The notes beneath the pieces were generated by a model that saw only the letters and a program-made list of their open reading frames with translations, ran no database searches and was not told the origin of the DNA. DNA of 64,000 nucleotides from Molanna angustata. Its lineage: Eukaryota; Arthropoda; Insecta; Trichoptera; Molannidae. Location: assembly GCA_963576475.1 (NCBI GenBank), contig OY754970.1, positions 29,402,591 to 29,466,590 on the forward strand, written 5' to 3'. Position numbers and translations under genes: made by a program. Positions 1 through 10,900 of the stretch are shown in pieces (within the stretch, counting starts at the first letter, position 1; every line of letters begins with the position of its first letter).

Positions 1-110
1 ACCTCAAAAAAGGCTTTGTCTAGTGAGGTAATAAATTCCATTGTAATATTTATTTTTTGTTATATTGAAATTTTGTACTTTATTATGGAAATAAATAAAT
101 AAAAAAAAAT
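1..110 (+). repeat. A/T-rich tail resembling a LINE 3' end
   Basis: The stretch ends in AAATAAATAAAT followed by an A run, the form of tail seen on several LINE ends elsewhere in this window. No coding piece precedes it inside the window, so the assignment rests only on the tail. Confidence 0.25.
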
Positions 111-929
111 TTACCACGTCATCCGAATTCGATGATTCCTTTTTCAGAAACATGATTATTATGGAGTGGTTCCATGTGAACTAAGTCAAGAGGTTTGATG
201 ATGGAAATCATGAGAAATCATGAAACTCATGATACACATGAATTTGCGGGGGATTTACGCATTATTACGAAAGATCACGTCGGGGTCACCATTTGTTGGG
301 TGATTAGTTATTTATTATATAAAAGATATACTCTGATTCTGTGCTGAAGGCGTGTTCTTAATAATATATCAATCCCTCAACAAAAAGTATGACTGGTTGT
401 CTTAACAAATAATTTTTACTTAAATATTTTATCGTAATTATGATACCGAAGAATGTCGGAGATTTAACGCGGTATACGTCTTGTACTGGGCTGGTAAGAA
501 GAATGAATGGCGGGGATCAAAGAGTATATAATACCTACGGATAGCGAGGATCCTTGCATGGACTCTAGCGACGGAATAACTTAAAGAATCCGAAAATCTT
601 GGCTTGCTTATGAATATTATATAAAAAAAATCAATATCTAATGTCTGTTTTATTGAAACCATACTACAAGATAAAAACTTTTTGTAGATAAGATGCTTGA
701 CAGGGTCACAAATGTAAATATTATTTTTGCATGTGATTTTAAAATAGTTATGTCATGGCTACTCAAATGAACAACGATGCTAAAAAAACATAAAATTTTC
801 GACATTTCCCAATTTTCTTTCAGGGTTTGCCTAGTCCGAAGGTTCTAGGTACGCCCCTGGCAGAGAGAATGGAACACTTCATTTTTCTATCTTGACACAC
901 ATTAATTTTGAAGTCGTTTTTTTTTACCT
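111..929. other. No gene seen
   Basis: A/T-rich sequence with only short chance reading frames (for example one antisense frame at 438-662 without domain-like features). I see no repeat structure or splice-bounded exon here. Confidence 0.5.
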
Positions 930-1107
930 GGAGGGCAGGTCTGGTTCGACCGGCGAAATCAAAACCCCAGTGATTACCCATATCATGGATATAATTATCG
1001 TATGGAGTTCTATGACATTTAAAGATAACTCCATATAATAATTATATCCATGATATGGGAAATCACGAGGGTTTTGATTTCGCCGATTGAACCAGACTCG
1101 CCCCCCT
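930..1107. mobile_element. Foldback (hairpin) MITE, arms about 72 bp
   Basis: Two nearly matching inverted arms, about 939-1009 and 1026-1097, surround a 16-nt centre. Both arms run outward through a GGCGAAATCAAAACC-type block to a GTCTGGTT end; G-rich bases outside (GAGGGCAG on the left, complement of CCCCCCT on the right) extend the pairing. There is no coding capacity. A long perfect-looking hairpin without open frame is the form of a foldback MITE. No target-site duplication was identified, so the exact edges are uncertain. Confidence 0.7.
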
Positions 1108-2304
1108 GTTGTATTTTTAATTACCCGGTTCTTACGGCGACACCCGAAAACAATAAAAGATAAAAATGGAAACATTATATTGAGCTGACGCCTCACGACA
1201 ATACCTTTCTTCTTAATGAGTGTATAATCAAATAAATTCTCGTGAATTGTTGATAAAATAATATCGAATGAACATAAAAGAAAGTAAAATAATAATGTTT
1301 TGTTTGTCAAAGATAGTTAAATCGCCATTAACAATCTCAATTTAACATTAAATATTAGAGAGTGTCAACTTCTCTCAAATTTCAAAGAAAAATACCAACG
1401 GGTTTTGGAGAAACTAAGTATCAATACACTTCATTCATCTTATCTTCTGTAATATCTCGTAAAGTTTAATACCGTAAAGAAAGAGGAGAAAATTCAAAAG
1501 GACATTTCTGTGAAAGTTATAATCCTCGGTCCTTCGAATTAATGGAATTCTTTAAGACTTTTATCTTATCCCTCACAACTTTCATCCCTCGAACGGTTTT
1601 CTCAGACCAACATAATAAAGTACTTTTGAATAATATTTATTTTAAAGTGGTTCGATCTACATCAAACTAGGTTTATGATCCATCAATTTTTACATCTAAA
1701 GAAAAGTCTTTGTATACATTTAATTTATAATATCAAAAATGAATAAGTATCATCGAATTCGCCATCGTATTCAGTAAACCCACTGGTGAGGTATGATTTT
1801 TTTCATTTTCTGCAGTCTTGAAAGAACATGGCTATCGTCCTTGCTCCTGGCCGTCGTTGTCCATTTAAATACCAATAAGCTTTATAAATAGACTATCCCG
1901 TCCGTCTTGGGATGATCTTTTTTGATATATAGGTGACTACTCTGTCTCTATTCCTGTCATCTATCGTCATATCGTATCGTTATTTATAGGTATAACTGTG
2001 CAATTTTCATTTCCTGTTTGGGACGTATTTTAGTTTAATGGAAACCGTCGTTTGACTTCTGATAATAGTCATAAATAAACATTCGACATATTCCTGTTTT
2101 TAAGTTTTTGATTGCCTTTCAATAAATAAATTTTGTATTCAGTGTTCATGTTTGGCATCCGTATACCTATGAGGTCCCGAATAACTAACATACATTTTTT
2201 AGGATTCTTCTCAAATACGATTACCTAACTTTGTCTAGATTTTAGTCAACACATCGAAGGTCTAAGATTCGATTCTACCACTGTCCAGTGAGAATTCAGC
2301 CATC
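1108..2304. other. No gene seen
   Basis: A/T-rich sequence with no recognisable exon, element end or array. Confidence 0.5.
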
Positions 2305-2620
2305 GATTTCAAGGCCATGCATAAATTTTGATAAGAAACCAAACCAATCTGACTACTCTAACAAATGATATCACGAAAACATCATTTACTTTTAGGTACT
2401 AAGGTTTTGAATAAAAAACACAAGTCATTTTTATTGTAAAATATCAGTAAATTTGAATTATAAATGATGATTTCAAGGCCATGCGCAAATTTTGATAAGA
2501 AACCAAACCAATCTGACTACTCTAACAAATGATATAATGAAAACAGGTACTAAGGTTCTGAATAAAAAATGCAAGTTAATTTTATTGTAAAATATCAACA
2601 GTAAATTTTAATAAGACTCT
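2305..2620. repeat. Tandem duplication, unit about 164 bp
   Basis: The block beginning ATTTCAAGGCCATGC occurs at about 2304 and again at about 2468 and is followed each time by the same sequence (AAACCAAACCAATCTGACTA, then a TTTTATTGTAAAATATCA block). The second unit lacks about 15 bases in its middle. It is non-coding. Confidence 0.75.
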
Positions 2621-2716
2621 CCTAACTAGATTATAAAAAAAGAAATCGTATATACCAAATTCACATATAATCATTATAGTTCTTAAAATTATTATTTCAA
2701 TAATTTTAACAACTAA

Positions 2717-2945
2717 AGTCGGCCTTTGAGACTCAGTTGGTTAGGTATCTGACTGCTGATTCAAAGGTTTCGAGTTCGATTCCCGGTGGAGACACAGTAT
2801 TTAGTTGTGTTTTCAGTCTGGATCTGTGAGACGATTTATATCATAAGACTCCAGAATATGGCAACTAGTTATTGGGTGCGTGTTAAATTAATATTTGACA
2901 CAGTACCAGTAAGTTTACCGAGAAGTAATGTATAATAAAATTAAA
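2717..2945 (+). mobile_element. tRNA-derived SINE, family A, plus strand
   Basis: A tRNA-like head has a box A like CTCAGTTGGTTAGGTATCTG and a box B GAGTTCGATTCC. The family body follows: a GGAGACACAGTATTTA junction, TTTTCAGTCTGGATCTGTGAGACGA, then GTTAAATTAATATTTGACA and an A-rich end. The same body recurs in both orientations at about 14.5, 16.9, 18.6, 22.2, 37.1, 39.7, 52.6-53.6 and 53.7 kb, so it is a dispersed SINE and not a tRNA gene. Confidence 0.85.
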
Positions 2946-3749
2946 TAAAAATTAAACAAATAAAAACAATTTTCGTTAAAAGTGCAAGTGTGACACTGGA
3001 TCGTTTAATTCTCTAATGCCCCATAAACGACAGGTATCCGACCTTTTTTACCGACCTCACTGGGTTTTGAGGTTCTAAAGTCAACAAATATGAGGACATC
3101 GTTGAGCTACAACTCCGAGGAGGTTGTTCAAATTTTTTTTTTTTAAATTATCGACTTTAAAATCTTACACTAATATACACAAAATTGAAGTAATTAAATA
3201 AATTAATAAACCACAATAACTTTATTTTTTTTATATTTAGACAATTTAAGCATATATAGAGAATAATCAAAATTAAAAAAAAAAAGTATTAGTGCCGATG
3301 ATTGACAATCGCTTCCACGTAAGCTTGAAACATATTGATTATTTTATATCGTCTTTGATCTATACACAATAAATATCTGCGGGCGTTTGCCAAACAAAAT
3401 CTAACATATAGGTAGGTAATATACTCGTAAAATCATGACATTGTGTTTATTTTCATGTTTCATCGTTTATTTTTCTCGCTATCGAAAAGCAAATTGGACC
3501 ATAAAAAATAAGTTAAAGAAAACGGTGAACAACTAGAAAATTTCCCTTTGAAAACCGAAGATTATGAACATCAGCATTTAGAGACAAATCAAGAGAAAGA
3601 TTGAGGCCTCTTCAATCCTCGCATTTGTCCCAGAACATGGATCCAAGTTTTTGAAGTAGAGATGTGTGTGGCTTTCGAGTCTCTCTTCTTTTATGAAACT
3701 GGGTAATAAAAAATACGAATAGAACAAATAAATTGGTGCACTCTATTTA
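2946..3749. other. No gene seen
   Basis: A/T-rich sequence with long A and T runs and no recognisable element or exon. Confidence 0.4.
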
Positions 3750-4000
3750 TTATTATTTATTTATAGGCAGGCAGCCAAGGCTGATGTGCCTATATCAACT
3801 GTCGAATTTTATTATTTGGTTGTAACTATTTTGCCGTGTCCAAAAAAAAGTCCAGTCTATTCTTGAAAATATTAACATTTTCAGCATCCAAAACATGTTG
3901 GGCAGTTTATTCCGATATTACACCACTCTATTTGAAAGGAAATGCTTTCGATGATTTGTCGACAACCTACTTTTCACAAGTTTTAAGCTAGGGCCACGAA
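3750..4000 (-). mobile_element. CR1-like LINE, C-terminal fragment and 3' tail
   Basis: Read on the minus strand, 3990 to 3840 encodes a broken reverse-transcriptase C-terminus with the pattern VLDAENVNIFKNRLDFFLD, typical of the last residues of CR1/L2-type LINE proteins. Earlier codons are interrupted by stops. The 3' untranslated part ends at about 3750 in a run of ATAAATAATAATAAAT. It is a 5'-truncated, dead copy. Confidence 0.7.
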
Positions 4001-4010
4001 AATTAGTGTT

Positions 4011-4510
4011 ATGACTATATTGAAAGAGATCTTGGTCACAATCCTAGGATTGGTCTGCACCAAACACTCGATCTTTCCACTTATCTCTATCGTCCGCCAG
4101 TCTCTTCATCTCTTTGTAACTGCTACAGCGCACGTCAACGATTATCTGGCCTATATAGTTGTTTCTGGGGCGACCTCTACAGTTACCCCCATCAATCATT
4201 CCTTCGACGATGGCAAAAAGCAGGCCTGGGTACCGGATGTTGTGGCCTATCCAAGTTGTTCTCTGTCGGGCAAATCTTTTCATAATTTGTCTTGTCTTTC
4301 CAACCCTACTTAGTACCTCGTCGTTGCTGATGTGTTCTGACCAGTGAACTTTAGCCATGCGTATGTAGCACCACATCTCAAACGCAGACAGACGTCCCGT
4401 TTCACGTTGGCTGATGGTCCATGTTTCACAACCATATAGCAGTACACTCCAGACAAGAGTCTTGATCAATTTTTTCCTAGTTTTGATGGAAATATTAGGG
4501 GATTCAAAAA
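4011..4510 (-). pseudogene. RTE-like LINE reverse transcriptase, C-terminal fragment
   Basis: An open minus-strand stretch (stop at 4044; frame open back to about 4500) encodes the end of a non-LTR reverse transcriptase: KKLIKTLVWSVLLYGCETW, then FEMWCY, SNDEVL, an IGHNIR stretch and a GRPRNNYI motif near the C-terminus. This is the segment after the polymerase fingers/palm in endonuclease-reverse transcriptases of insects. The polymerase active-site box (FADD) is missing, so it is 5'-truncated. It abuts the CR1-like fragment on its left. Confidence 0.85.
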
Positions 4511-7500
4511 TTGTTTCATGTTTACACAGTCATAATGGCCTGATAATCATTTTTTTTTATAATAAAAACATCTATATTTTTACATTCGGTTGGGTATTAT
4601 CAAACAGTAGCTGTCTGTTAATAAATCAAGGTTGATGTATGTAATATCATATTCATCGAGATCCGTCTATGTGATATTCTTCAATATAGGTATCTTTGAA
4701 TGGTTATTTGACGAACTAAATATAGACTCCATTGATTCGAGAGTGGGTATTTCATTCTGGTTTCCTTTTATTGTCCCTTTTCAGGAAGCAATTTATACTA
4801 TTTTATAAGACAAGATTTCTCCTAGCAGACCTATCGCTTACATTATTATCTATTTCTCATACAAAAACACTTAATAGTCGTTTTGTTATTGTGTAGACCC
4901 GAGTTTTATAATGTTCATAATTATATTTGTATTTTAGTTTTCCATTCATTTTGTAAAATAAAGTAATTTATGTATTTTGTTTGTATTATGCAAAACATGG
5001 CGAAGGGTGTAAATAATTGGTACTGTGAGTGTTATTTATAATTGTAAAATAATTTCTGCTTAACTGTGCGCCTCATTAATTAAGATGGCGCAATTGTAAA
5101 CATAGATGTAATACTTTATTAAAATTACAAAGTACAATTGTAATAAATCATCAACTTTTGATATATACGACATTGTAAGTACTGAGCAACAAATTCGTTA
5201 CACTCGTGATCATCTGAAACTTTGATTAAATGGGATCTTAATTAAATATAAATTTAAGCAAAAATTTAATATTATTTATAATAGTGACGTCAAATATAAT
5301 ATTATATGTAGTTTTAATCCACAAATGAGTATTAAATTTAATGGTTCTTTCGCTGGTCTATGCTAGTACTCGTATATATGTAAATTGTTAGCAATTTGTG
5401 CCTCTGATGATGCTAGCTGCAACTAGAGGAAGCGTTTAGTCCATTCAATTAAATATTCGTTTATGGATCAAAAAAGTGTTCTATTTTATTTTTACAAATA
5501 AAATTTTAATTCAATTTAAAATAATATTTTATTTAAAATAAACTAAATCCAATCGTGTCAAATAAGTAATTTGTGGTTGAAACAAATGAATTTGTAAAAA
5601 AAATTAATTCTTTTAACTCATTTTAATATCCTCTTAAAAATCAGTTTATTTCTACAAATTAAGAAATCGTGTAATTTTTCTCCTTATGTCGTTCAAGTCT
5701 CTTTGAATTTAACGATCACTTGGAAGGAACCCCTAGATCCATGGTGGTACGGCAGCTCCTCCATATTACACAAACTCACAAATGTTTCAGAGCCAAAATA
5801 GTCGCCAATTTCCGTCCCTTCTGCGGTTCTGTAGTTGTCATCTCTTTCAAAATTGCCAAAATATGAATTTTTGCGATAATACAATATAATATTGATGAAG
5901 AGTACAATTTGTACAAATTGTTTGTTATTTCGTAAAACCTCTAAGTTCATGATCATCTGTCCAAATAAAGTTCGACATCACATGCTGTGAAGCACCGGCT
6001 AAGAATAGTGCTTCCATTCTTTACTATTATCATCCTTTTTTGGGTGTCCCGTAAGAATTGGGTAGTCATAAAGACAAGTTTTTAAAGGCACACCCGTACA
6101 TCCATCGCTGGTTACCCCACATTATACAGTATGTATGTATGTAAATTATATAATACTGCTGTGTTATCTTTGAATGTGTCTGTCTCCCTACCTTGAAGAC
6201 TATTTGAACTGCTTTATTACATACAAGTCAATTGTTTTGAAAATTTCAAAATCAGTACGCCTCTATGTGGGTACATTATGATGATGTATGTAATATGTTA
6301 TATCATAAAGCAAACTGAATTATGCGAGAAGTTTCATATCGCCGGTGACGTCATGGCGACAGAATAAATAATGGCTTACCTCTATTCCTGTCAAAGTGAC
6401 GCTAAATCCCCAAGGAAAAATATATGAATGAACGATGAATGGCATTTAACGCGAGGTTATTCGTGCGATATTAATGTTGTTTAGCGCTTAAAACTGACGA
6501 AGCGCTCCTTAATTTATGTGTTTATCCAGAAAGTTCCACGCACTTGACACAAACGCCTACCATAATAACAAGTGAAGAAAAATGCTAATTTAAAATGATT
6601 AACCCAGAAATTAATGACATTTAACACCAAACATGGCATTTGATGACAGAATAGCGTTGTGTAGGTAAACATTAATGTTATTTTAATCCAGACTTTATTT
6701 TATTTTCGTATTTAAGCTCTGATTCATGTCATCGTATAATAATACGTACACGTATAGTACATAGATCATAATTGCTGTCAACCTTATAACTGTATTTTTT
6801 TAATGGCTTGTATTTTTTATTTCTTTGTATGTTTGTTCAATTTTTTGTTGTTGTTGTAAAGTACCTTCCTCATCACGGGTTATAATTCTAGTGAGGCAGG
6901 CACTAGTCAATACAATATTAATAAATTAAAAAAAAGTTACATACAAACAAAAAAAACTATGTAAGAAGATACAATGTGTAAGCTCAAAATATAATTGATA
7001 AAATTATCCATACTTAGGCCCGAATGCAGAGTCCGACCTAAATACTAAATTCTAATTACTCACTATGTTTTTATTGCACAGTCGATCACTAAGATACGAT
7101 ATCACGTGGCTTCTTAACTGGAGGATGCTACGAAATTTTTGAATGAGAATTGCATTGCAGAGACATATCTAAATATTAAGCGCACGCGCGTTGGCGTAAA
7201 CTAACATTTTCGAACTGTCAAAAAGTTGATGGCGAGGAACCTTACGAGTGGTTTAATACGAAAATGTTTTCGATGGATGATGATTTTAGCAACTTTGTCA
7301 AATGTGTATTTGGTAATATTGTCAAAAATCAAATCCCATACCAGAGTATTCAGCGATCTATACGAGATGCCGAAAATTCGTTGATGCCGAAAACAGAAAT
7401 GATGTTTGTATACAATTCAATGTGTACAATGGCAATAAGGTTATGACAAGACAAATAATAAAGATAACAGAAGAAAAGCAAAAGAATGACAACATTGAAT

Positions 7501-7796
7501 ATAAAAACAGTTCATAGCAATGATAGAAAAACAAAAGGATAAAGAGAGGAAGAAGAAATTTGGTATTATCAGATAGACTTTATTGCTTTAGCCTTTTTTT
7601 GAATATGTTTAATGAGATAGTCGATGTAACATCAGGACTTAGACTATTACATGCTGATTGTACTTCAAATAATGATTAGCTAAAAAATTCAGTAGGTACT
7701 ATGAATTGGAATATAGTAATCAATGTTCCTAATGTGCGTTCAGCAGATCGGAGTGGCATCCGTCGCTTGAAGTACATATAAGTGAATATCTTTGAC
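4511..7796. other. No confident gene; A/T-rich spacer
   Basis: Long non-coding stretch. A minus-strand open piece at 5693-5956 has a GTGAGT-like donor inside it but no recognisable domain. A short block at about 6100-6120 (TCGCTGGTTACCCCACA) recurs inverted at about 10075, so some dispersed repeat sequence is present. Nothing else could be assigned. Confidence 0.4.
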
Positions 7797-7840
7797 AAAT
7801 TAAATTTAAAGATATAACTTTGTATTAACCACGTTTTTTG

Positions 7841-7899
7841 GTTGAAACGATGCGACCGGTTTCGGAACTAACCGTTCCCTCATCAGGCTAACTTTCAAC
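7841..7899 (-). ncRNA. Hammerhead ribozyme motif (PLE-associated)
   Basis: On the minus strand the order is: stem I 5' side GTTGAAA, a 4-nt gap, GC; core CTGATGA; one extra G; stem II GGAAC/GUUCC with loop GGTTA; core GAAA; stem III as the self-complementary ACCGGT; cleavage-site C; stem I 3' side GC, a 4-nt gap, TTTCAAC. All seven outer stem I pairs and both inner pairs match. A stem III formed by a palindrome suggests action as a dimer, as proposed for PLE hammerheads. All core bases (CUGANGA, GAAA, UH) are intact, so cleavage is plausible; the unpaired G after the first core box could weaken it. Confidence 0.8.
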
Positions 7900-7935
7900 T
7901 GAAACAGAATGTGACGTTGGAAAACTGTTTCAACT

Positions 7936-8130
7936 GAAACAGTTTTCCTATGTAGACTGCAGAGCAGTCTCCACATGTCAGTTGGTATACGCCGGAGTTT
8001 TCCATTTTATTATCTTTATCTTTGGAATTCATTAAACTTTTTCCAATATTATTGTCAGTGTAAAATGCCGGTCTTATGTCTTTTGGTAAGAAATTTGAGA
8101 CTAATTGGGATAAATTATTAACAAACACTG
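7936..8130 (-). pseudogene. PLE GIY-YIG endonuclease fragment
   Basis: The minus strand encodes TDNNIGKSLMNSKDKD, then SGVYQLTCGDC and AVYIG. GVY...YIG with CxxC between them is the N-terminal signature of the GIY-YIG nuclease that Penelope-like elements carry after the reverse transcriptase; the preceding NNIGK..NSKDK text is the usual linker. The frame leaves the family pattern right after YIG (TGR expected), at a 30-bp near-palindrome (7917-7950). No reverse transcriptase remains, so it is inactive. Confidence 0.75.
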
Positions 8131-8734
8131 ACCCACTGAGTTCCGAAACCGGTCGCATCGTTTCAACCAAAAAACGTGGTTAATACAAAGTTATATCTTT
8201 AAATTTAATTTGTTAAATATGAACCACAAAGTTAACATTCAAACATTTGAAAAAAAAAAAAAATAGAATATCTTTGAGATACTGAGGTAAATTATTAGAG
8301 AGGACATTGTATATTAGTTTCCCGAAAAGCTATAAAATTGTAAATATTATCTAGGACATATCAGTGCAATAGGACATTACATTTATTAATTAATCTGGGT
8401 TCGATCCTGCCTCCAACTATTGTATTTACATATCTTTTAAGTATTTATACTTTATTTTTAAACATAACTTATGTTTTTTTAATGGAGTTATACCAAAAAA
8501 ATCATTGATATACATACTTAATAAATCTACAGTGTATTGCTGTTTTTTTCATTGTTATTGAAAAAGCTGTTGTATCCAATAAAATGAAAATAAATTAATA
8601 AACAGAATAAAAATATGTTTGTACATAAATACATAGGTATACAAATACATACTTCACGTCGTTTCCTTATTTGGGGCAGGCAGAGAGAACCGAACTCCAT
8701 ACTCTTATAACTTGAGATAAGTAAATAGAATATA

Positions 8735-9005
8735 TTTTTTAATTGCATATATGCAAACATTGGATTTTTCCCTATCGGGAGTGAAATGATATTTTAAACT
8801 TATTCAAATATATAAAACTTTCAAAAATTACATTGATAAGGGAACTCAATAAAGGCATAATTGGTGAACGTTGCGCAAGCGCATAAAGTGATCACTTAAA
8901 CCAGCCGATGACAGGTCGTAAGCCCTGTAGGAGCCTGAGTTTCTGGTTCTTCTATAATATCCCAACTTTGTCTCTATTGAGATGTGATTGTCAATAAAAA
9001 TTGAC
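8735..9005. repeat. Dispersed repeat family R, copy 1
   Basis: The sequence GGGAACTCAATAAAGGCATA, followed by GTTGCGCAAGCGCATAAAGTGATCAC, GACAGGTCGTAAGCCCTGTA and ending TCTCTATTGAGATG...TTGTCAAT, recurs at 37.8-38.25 kb (two opposed copies) and 41.5-41.7 kb. The preceding block AATTGCATATATGCAAACATTG also recurs at 41.06 kb. It is probably a MITE; read on the minus strand all copies keep a DLSS.GL.DHFMRLRN-like frame, though I know no protein of this kind. Confidence 0.65.
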
Positions 9006-9039
9006 ATAAATAGGTACATGTTTTCCCTCATTTAAATCA

Positions 9040-9290
9040 ATTATTCTGACTTCGTATATTGCCATCTTTCAGAATCTTATTTATATGATCAAGCCAATTC
9101 TTTCTCAACTACACACATACTTCACATTCTACTCAGCCTTGTATACTTTTTTATCGGGGGTTCCTTGTTCATTCTCTCTACAAGTCCGAACCAACGCAAA
9201 GCATTTTACTTCATTCTACTCACAATATATCTTTCAATCTTGCGTTCTCGTCTGATATCCACATTTTTCACAAAAAACTGTCTTACAATT
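9040..9290 (-). pseudogene. RTE-like LINE reverse transcriptase, C-terminal scrap
   Basis: The minus strand gives VDIRRERKIERYIVSRMK, one stop, then NALRWFGLVERMNKE and a basic stretch. The LRWFGHVERM-type motif is a hallmark of the C-terminal part of insect endonuclease-reverse transcriptases. Several stops and frameshifts follow. It is a decayed, 5'-truncated copy. Confidence 0.6.
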
Positions 9291-9744
9291 TGCTTTACCG
9301 AAAAGATGGTAGGTTTAGGTATATAAACCTACATAAAACACACACTTCAATATTTTCGAGTGCTTTTTTAGCCAATGGTATTTTGTACGAGAAAATGTGT
9401 TGTGGGCGGGATCTTAAAGTATAAAAAGAAGTAGGTATTGAATTTTCTGCGTTAAAGTAAATTTTATTTTCCGACTGAATTTTTTTCATATTCATCTACC
9501 ATATATGTTTATCTTGCTGGGCTAAACTTCTCTGTCGTACCATACATTCATTGTTTGTCTTTCAGTCAGTCAACATTTCATGCATGCTCTGTTATTTTGA
9601 TTTCTTTATAGTATTTATAAAGAAACTTTCATTACACATCAAAATGATGAACACTTCCTAACACCCTGTGAAATTTTTATTCAGTTTGTATCATAATATG
9701 GTTAATTTTTCAACATATCAAAACTAATTAACTAAACACCTGCC

Positions 9745-9904
9745 CCCCTAGACAACGTGTCATTTAGCTCAAGAAAAGAAACAAGAAAAGATAACTCAAT
9801 GTATTGAATTGACAGTTGGCAGTTACGTGACAAATGTCACATCCATACATTGAGTCATCTTTTCTTGTTTCTTTTCTTGATCTAAATGACACTTTGTCTA
9901 GGGG
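9745..9904. mobile_element. Foldback MITE, 58-bp terminal inverted repeats
   Basis: The left arm starts CCCCTAGACAACGTGTCATT and continues through GCTCAAGAAAAGAAACAAGA to ACTCAATGTA at about 9803. The right arm is its inverted counterpart, ending at GTCTAGGGG (9904), with few mismatches. A ~40-nt centre separates them. No coding potential is present. Confidence 0.85.
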
Positions 9905-10164
9905 TAAAATTTGTATATACCTATGTAATCTCTAGTTTCAATCTTGTAAAGCATTCAAATGTATCTAATAGAACTAATACCAAGATTTTTATTATTAATA
10001 TTTCAGTAATAATATTGATAAGTTTTATCATGAATTGTACATACATACATAACTACCATCACGGCATATCCCACAGTGTGGGGTAACCAGCGACAGATAT
10101 GCGGGCGTACATTACTTTATAAGAAGTAGGTACTATACATACCTACTATTAATAAATAAAAAAC

Positions 10165-10245
10165 GTGTTTAAAATCAATTCCACTATTTATTAAGACTAC
10201 AACCTACAAGCGGTTTCGTGCTAAGCACATTTCCAAGTATACATA
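10165..10245 (-). mobile_element. PLE terminal block with degenerate hammerhead motif
   Basis: Read on the minus strand: TTGGAAATGTGCTTAGCACGAAACCG, split here as stem II TGTGC-TTA-GCAC followed by the GAAAC core, then CTTGTAGGTTGTAGTC and AATAAATAGTGGAATTG. The same block occurs at 19.55, 19.94 and 27.25 kb. The first core box (CUGANGA) reads CTTGGAA and the stem III palindrome is broken, so it is likely inactive. Confidence 0.55.
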
Positions 10246-10487
10246 CGTATATACCCATACACCAGTCACGTCTCACTTAAAAAGGCAACATCCAGAATGG
10301 ATGAATAAACTCATTGGTGAACTATGTGAGATGTTATTGTTGCCTGTTGTATTTTTGTACCTGAAAACAATGATACCAGAAGAGAGTGGAAGCACTATTC
10401 TACTCCGGTGCCTCACAGCAAAATGATTCTAGAATTAAACTAAATTTAGTGAAATCTTTATTATTACGTGATAATAAACCCAAACAA

Positions 10488-10900
10488 ATTGGATTGAATT
10501 TAGATTAAGTATTATATAAGAATGGTCAGACATTAGATCAATTAAAGGATGTTATCATTCAGGGTGAAGCATATATTACATATTATTCAATGAATTTAGA
10601 TTAAGTATTATATAAGAATGGTCAGACATTAGATCAATTAAAGGATGTTATCATTCAGGGTGAAGCATATATTACATATTATTCAATGAATTTAGATTAA
10701 GTATTATATAAGAATGGTCAGACATTAGATCAATTAAAGGATGTTATCATTCAGGGTGAAGCATATATTACATATTATTCAATGAATTTAGATTAAGTAT
10801 TATATAAGAATGGTCAGACATTAGATCAATTAAAGGATGTTATCATTCAGGGTGAAGCATATATTACATATTATTCAATGAATTTAGATTAAGTATTATA
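10488..10900. repeat. 96-bp tandem array, left part
   Basis: Four units with AATGGTCAGA at 10521, 10617, 10713 and 10809, spaced exactly 96 bp and nearly identical. The array continues on the far side of a HINE1 insertion at 11919. It is non-coding; no flanking direct-repeat/spacer alternation is present, so it is not CRISPR-like. Confidence 0.95.

Larger units (their letters stand above)
7797..8215 (-). mobile_element. Penelope-like element relic with inverted ribozyme-bearing ends
   Basis: Two copies of one terminal block face outward: minus strand at 7797-7868 and plus strand at 8140-8215. Each reads TTCCGAAACCGGTCGCATCG, then TTTCAACCAAAAAACGTGG and TTAATACAAAGTTATAT. Between them lies a minus-strand Penelope-like coding scrap ending in a GIY-YIG domain. 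Inverted terminal repeats carrying hammerhead ribozymes are a known arrangement in Penelope-like retroelements. Only ~270 bp of interior remain, so this is a deletion derivative. Confidence 0.75.

Noticed and set aside
924..1310. 128-codon minus-strand frame
   Set aside because: It runs straight through the foldback element and has no domain features.
5693..5956. Possible minus-strand exon with an internal GTGAGT
   Set aside because: No convincing acceptor and no recognisable protein family; composition is ordinary for A/T-rich DNA.
8390..8425. SINE box B (GGGTTCGATCCTGCC)
   Set aside because: Only a single box with no family body; too short to call an element.
8846..9031. Conserved-looking small protein (DLSSAGL.DHFMRLRN)
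   Set aside because: Four repeat copies keep similar text, but they are oriented both ways, lack consistent starts, and conservation is explained by recent common origin of the repeat.
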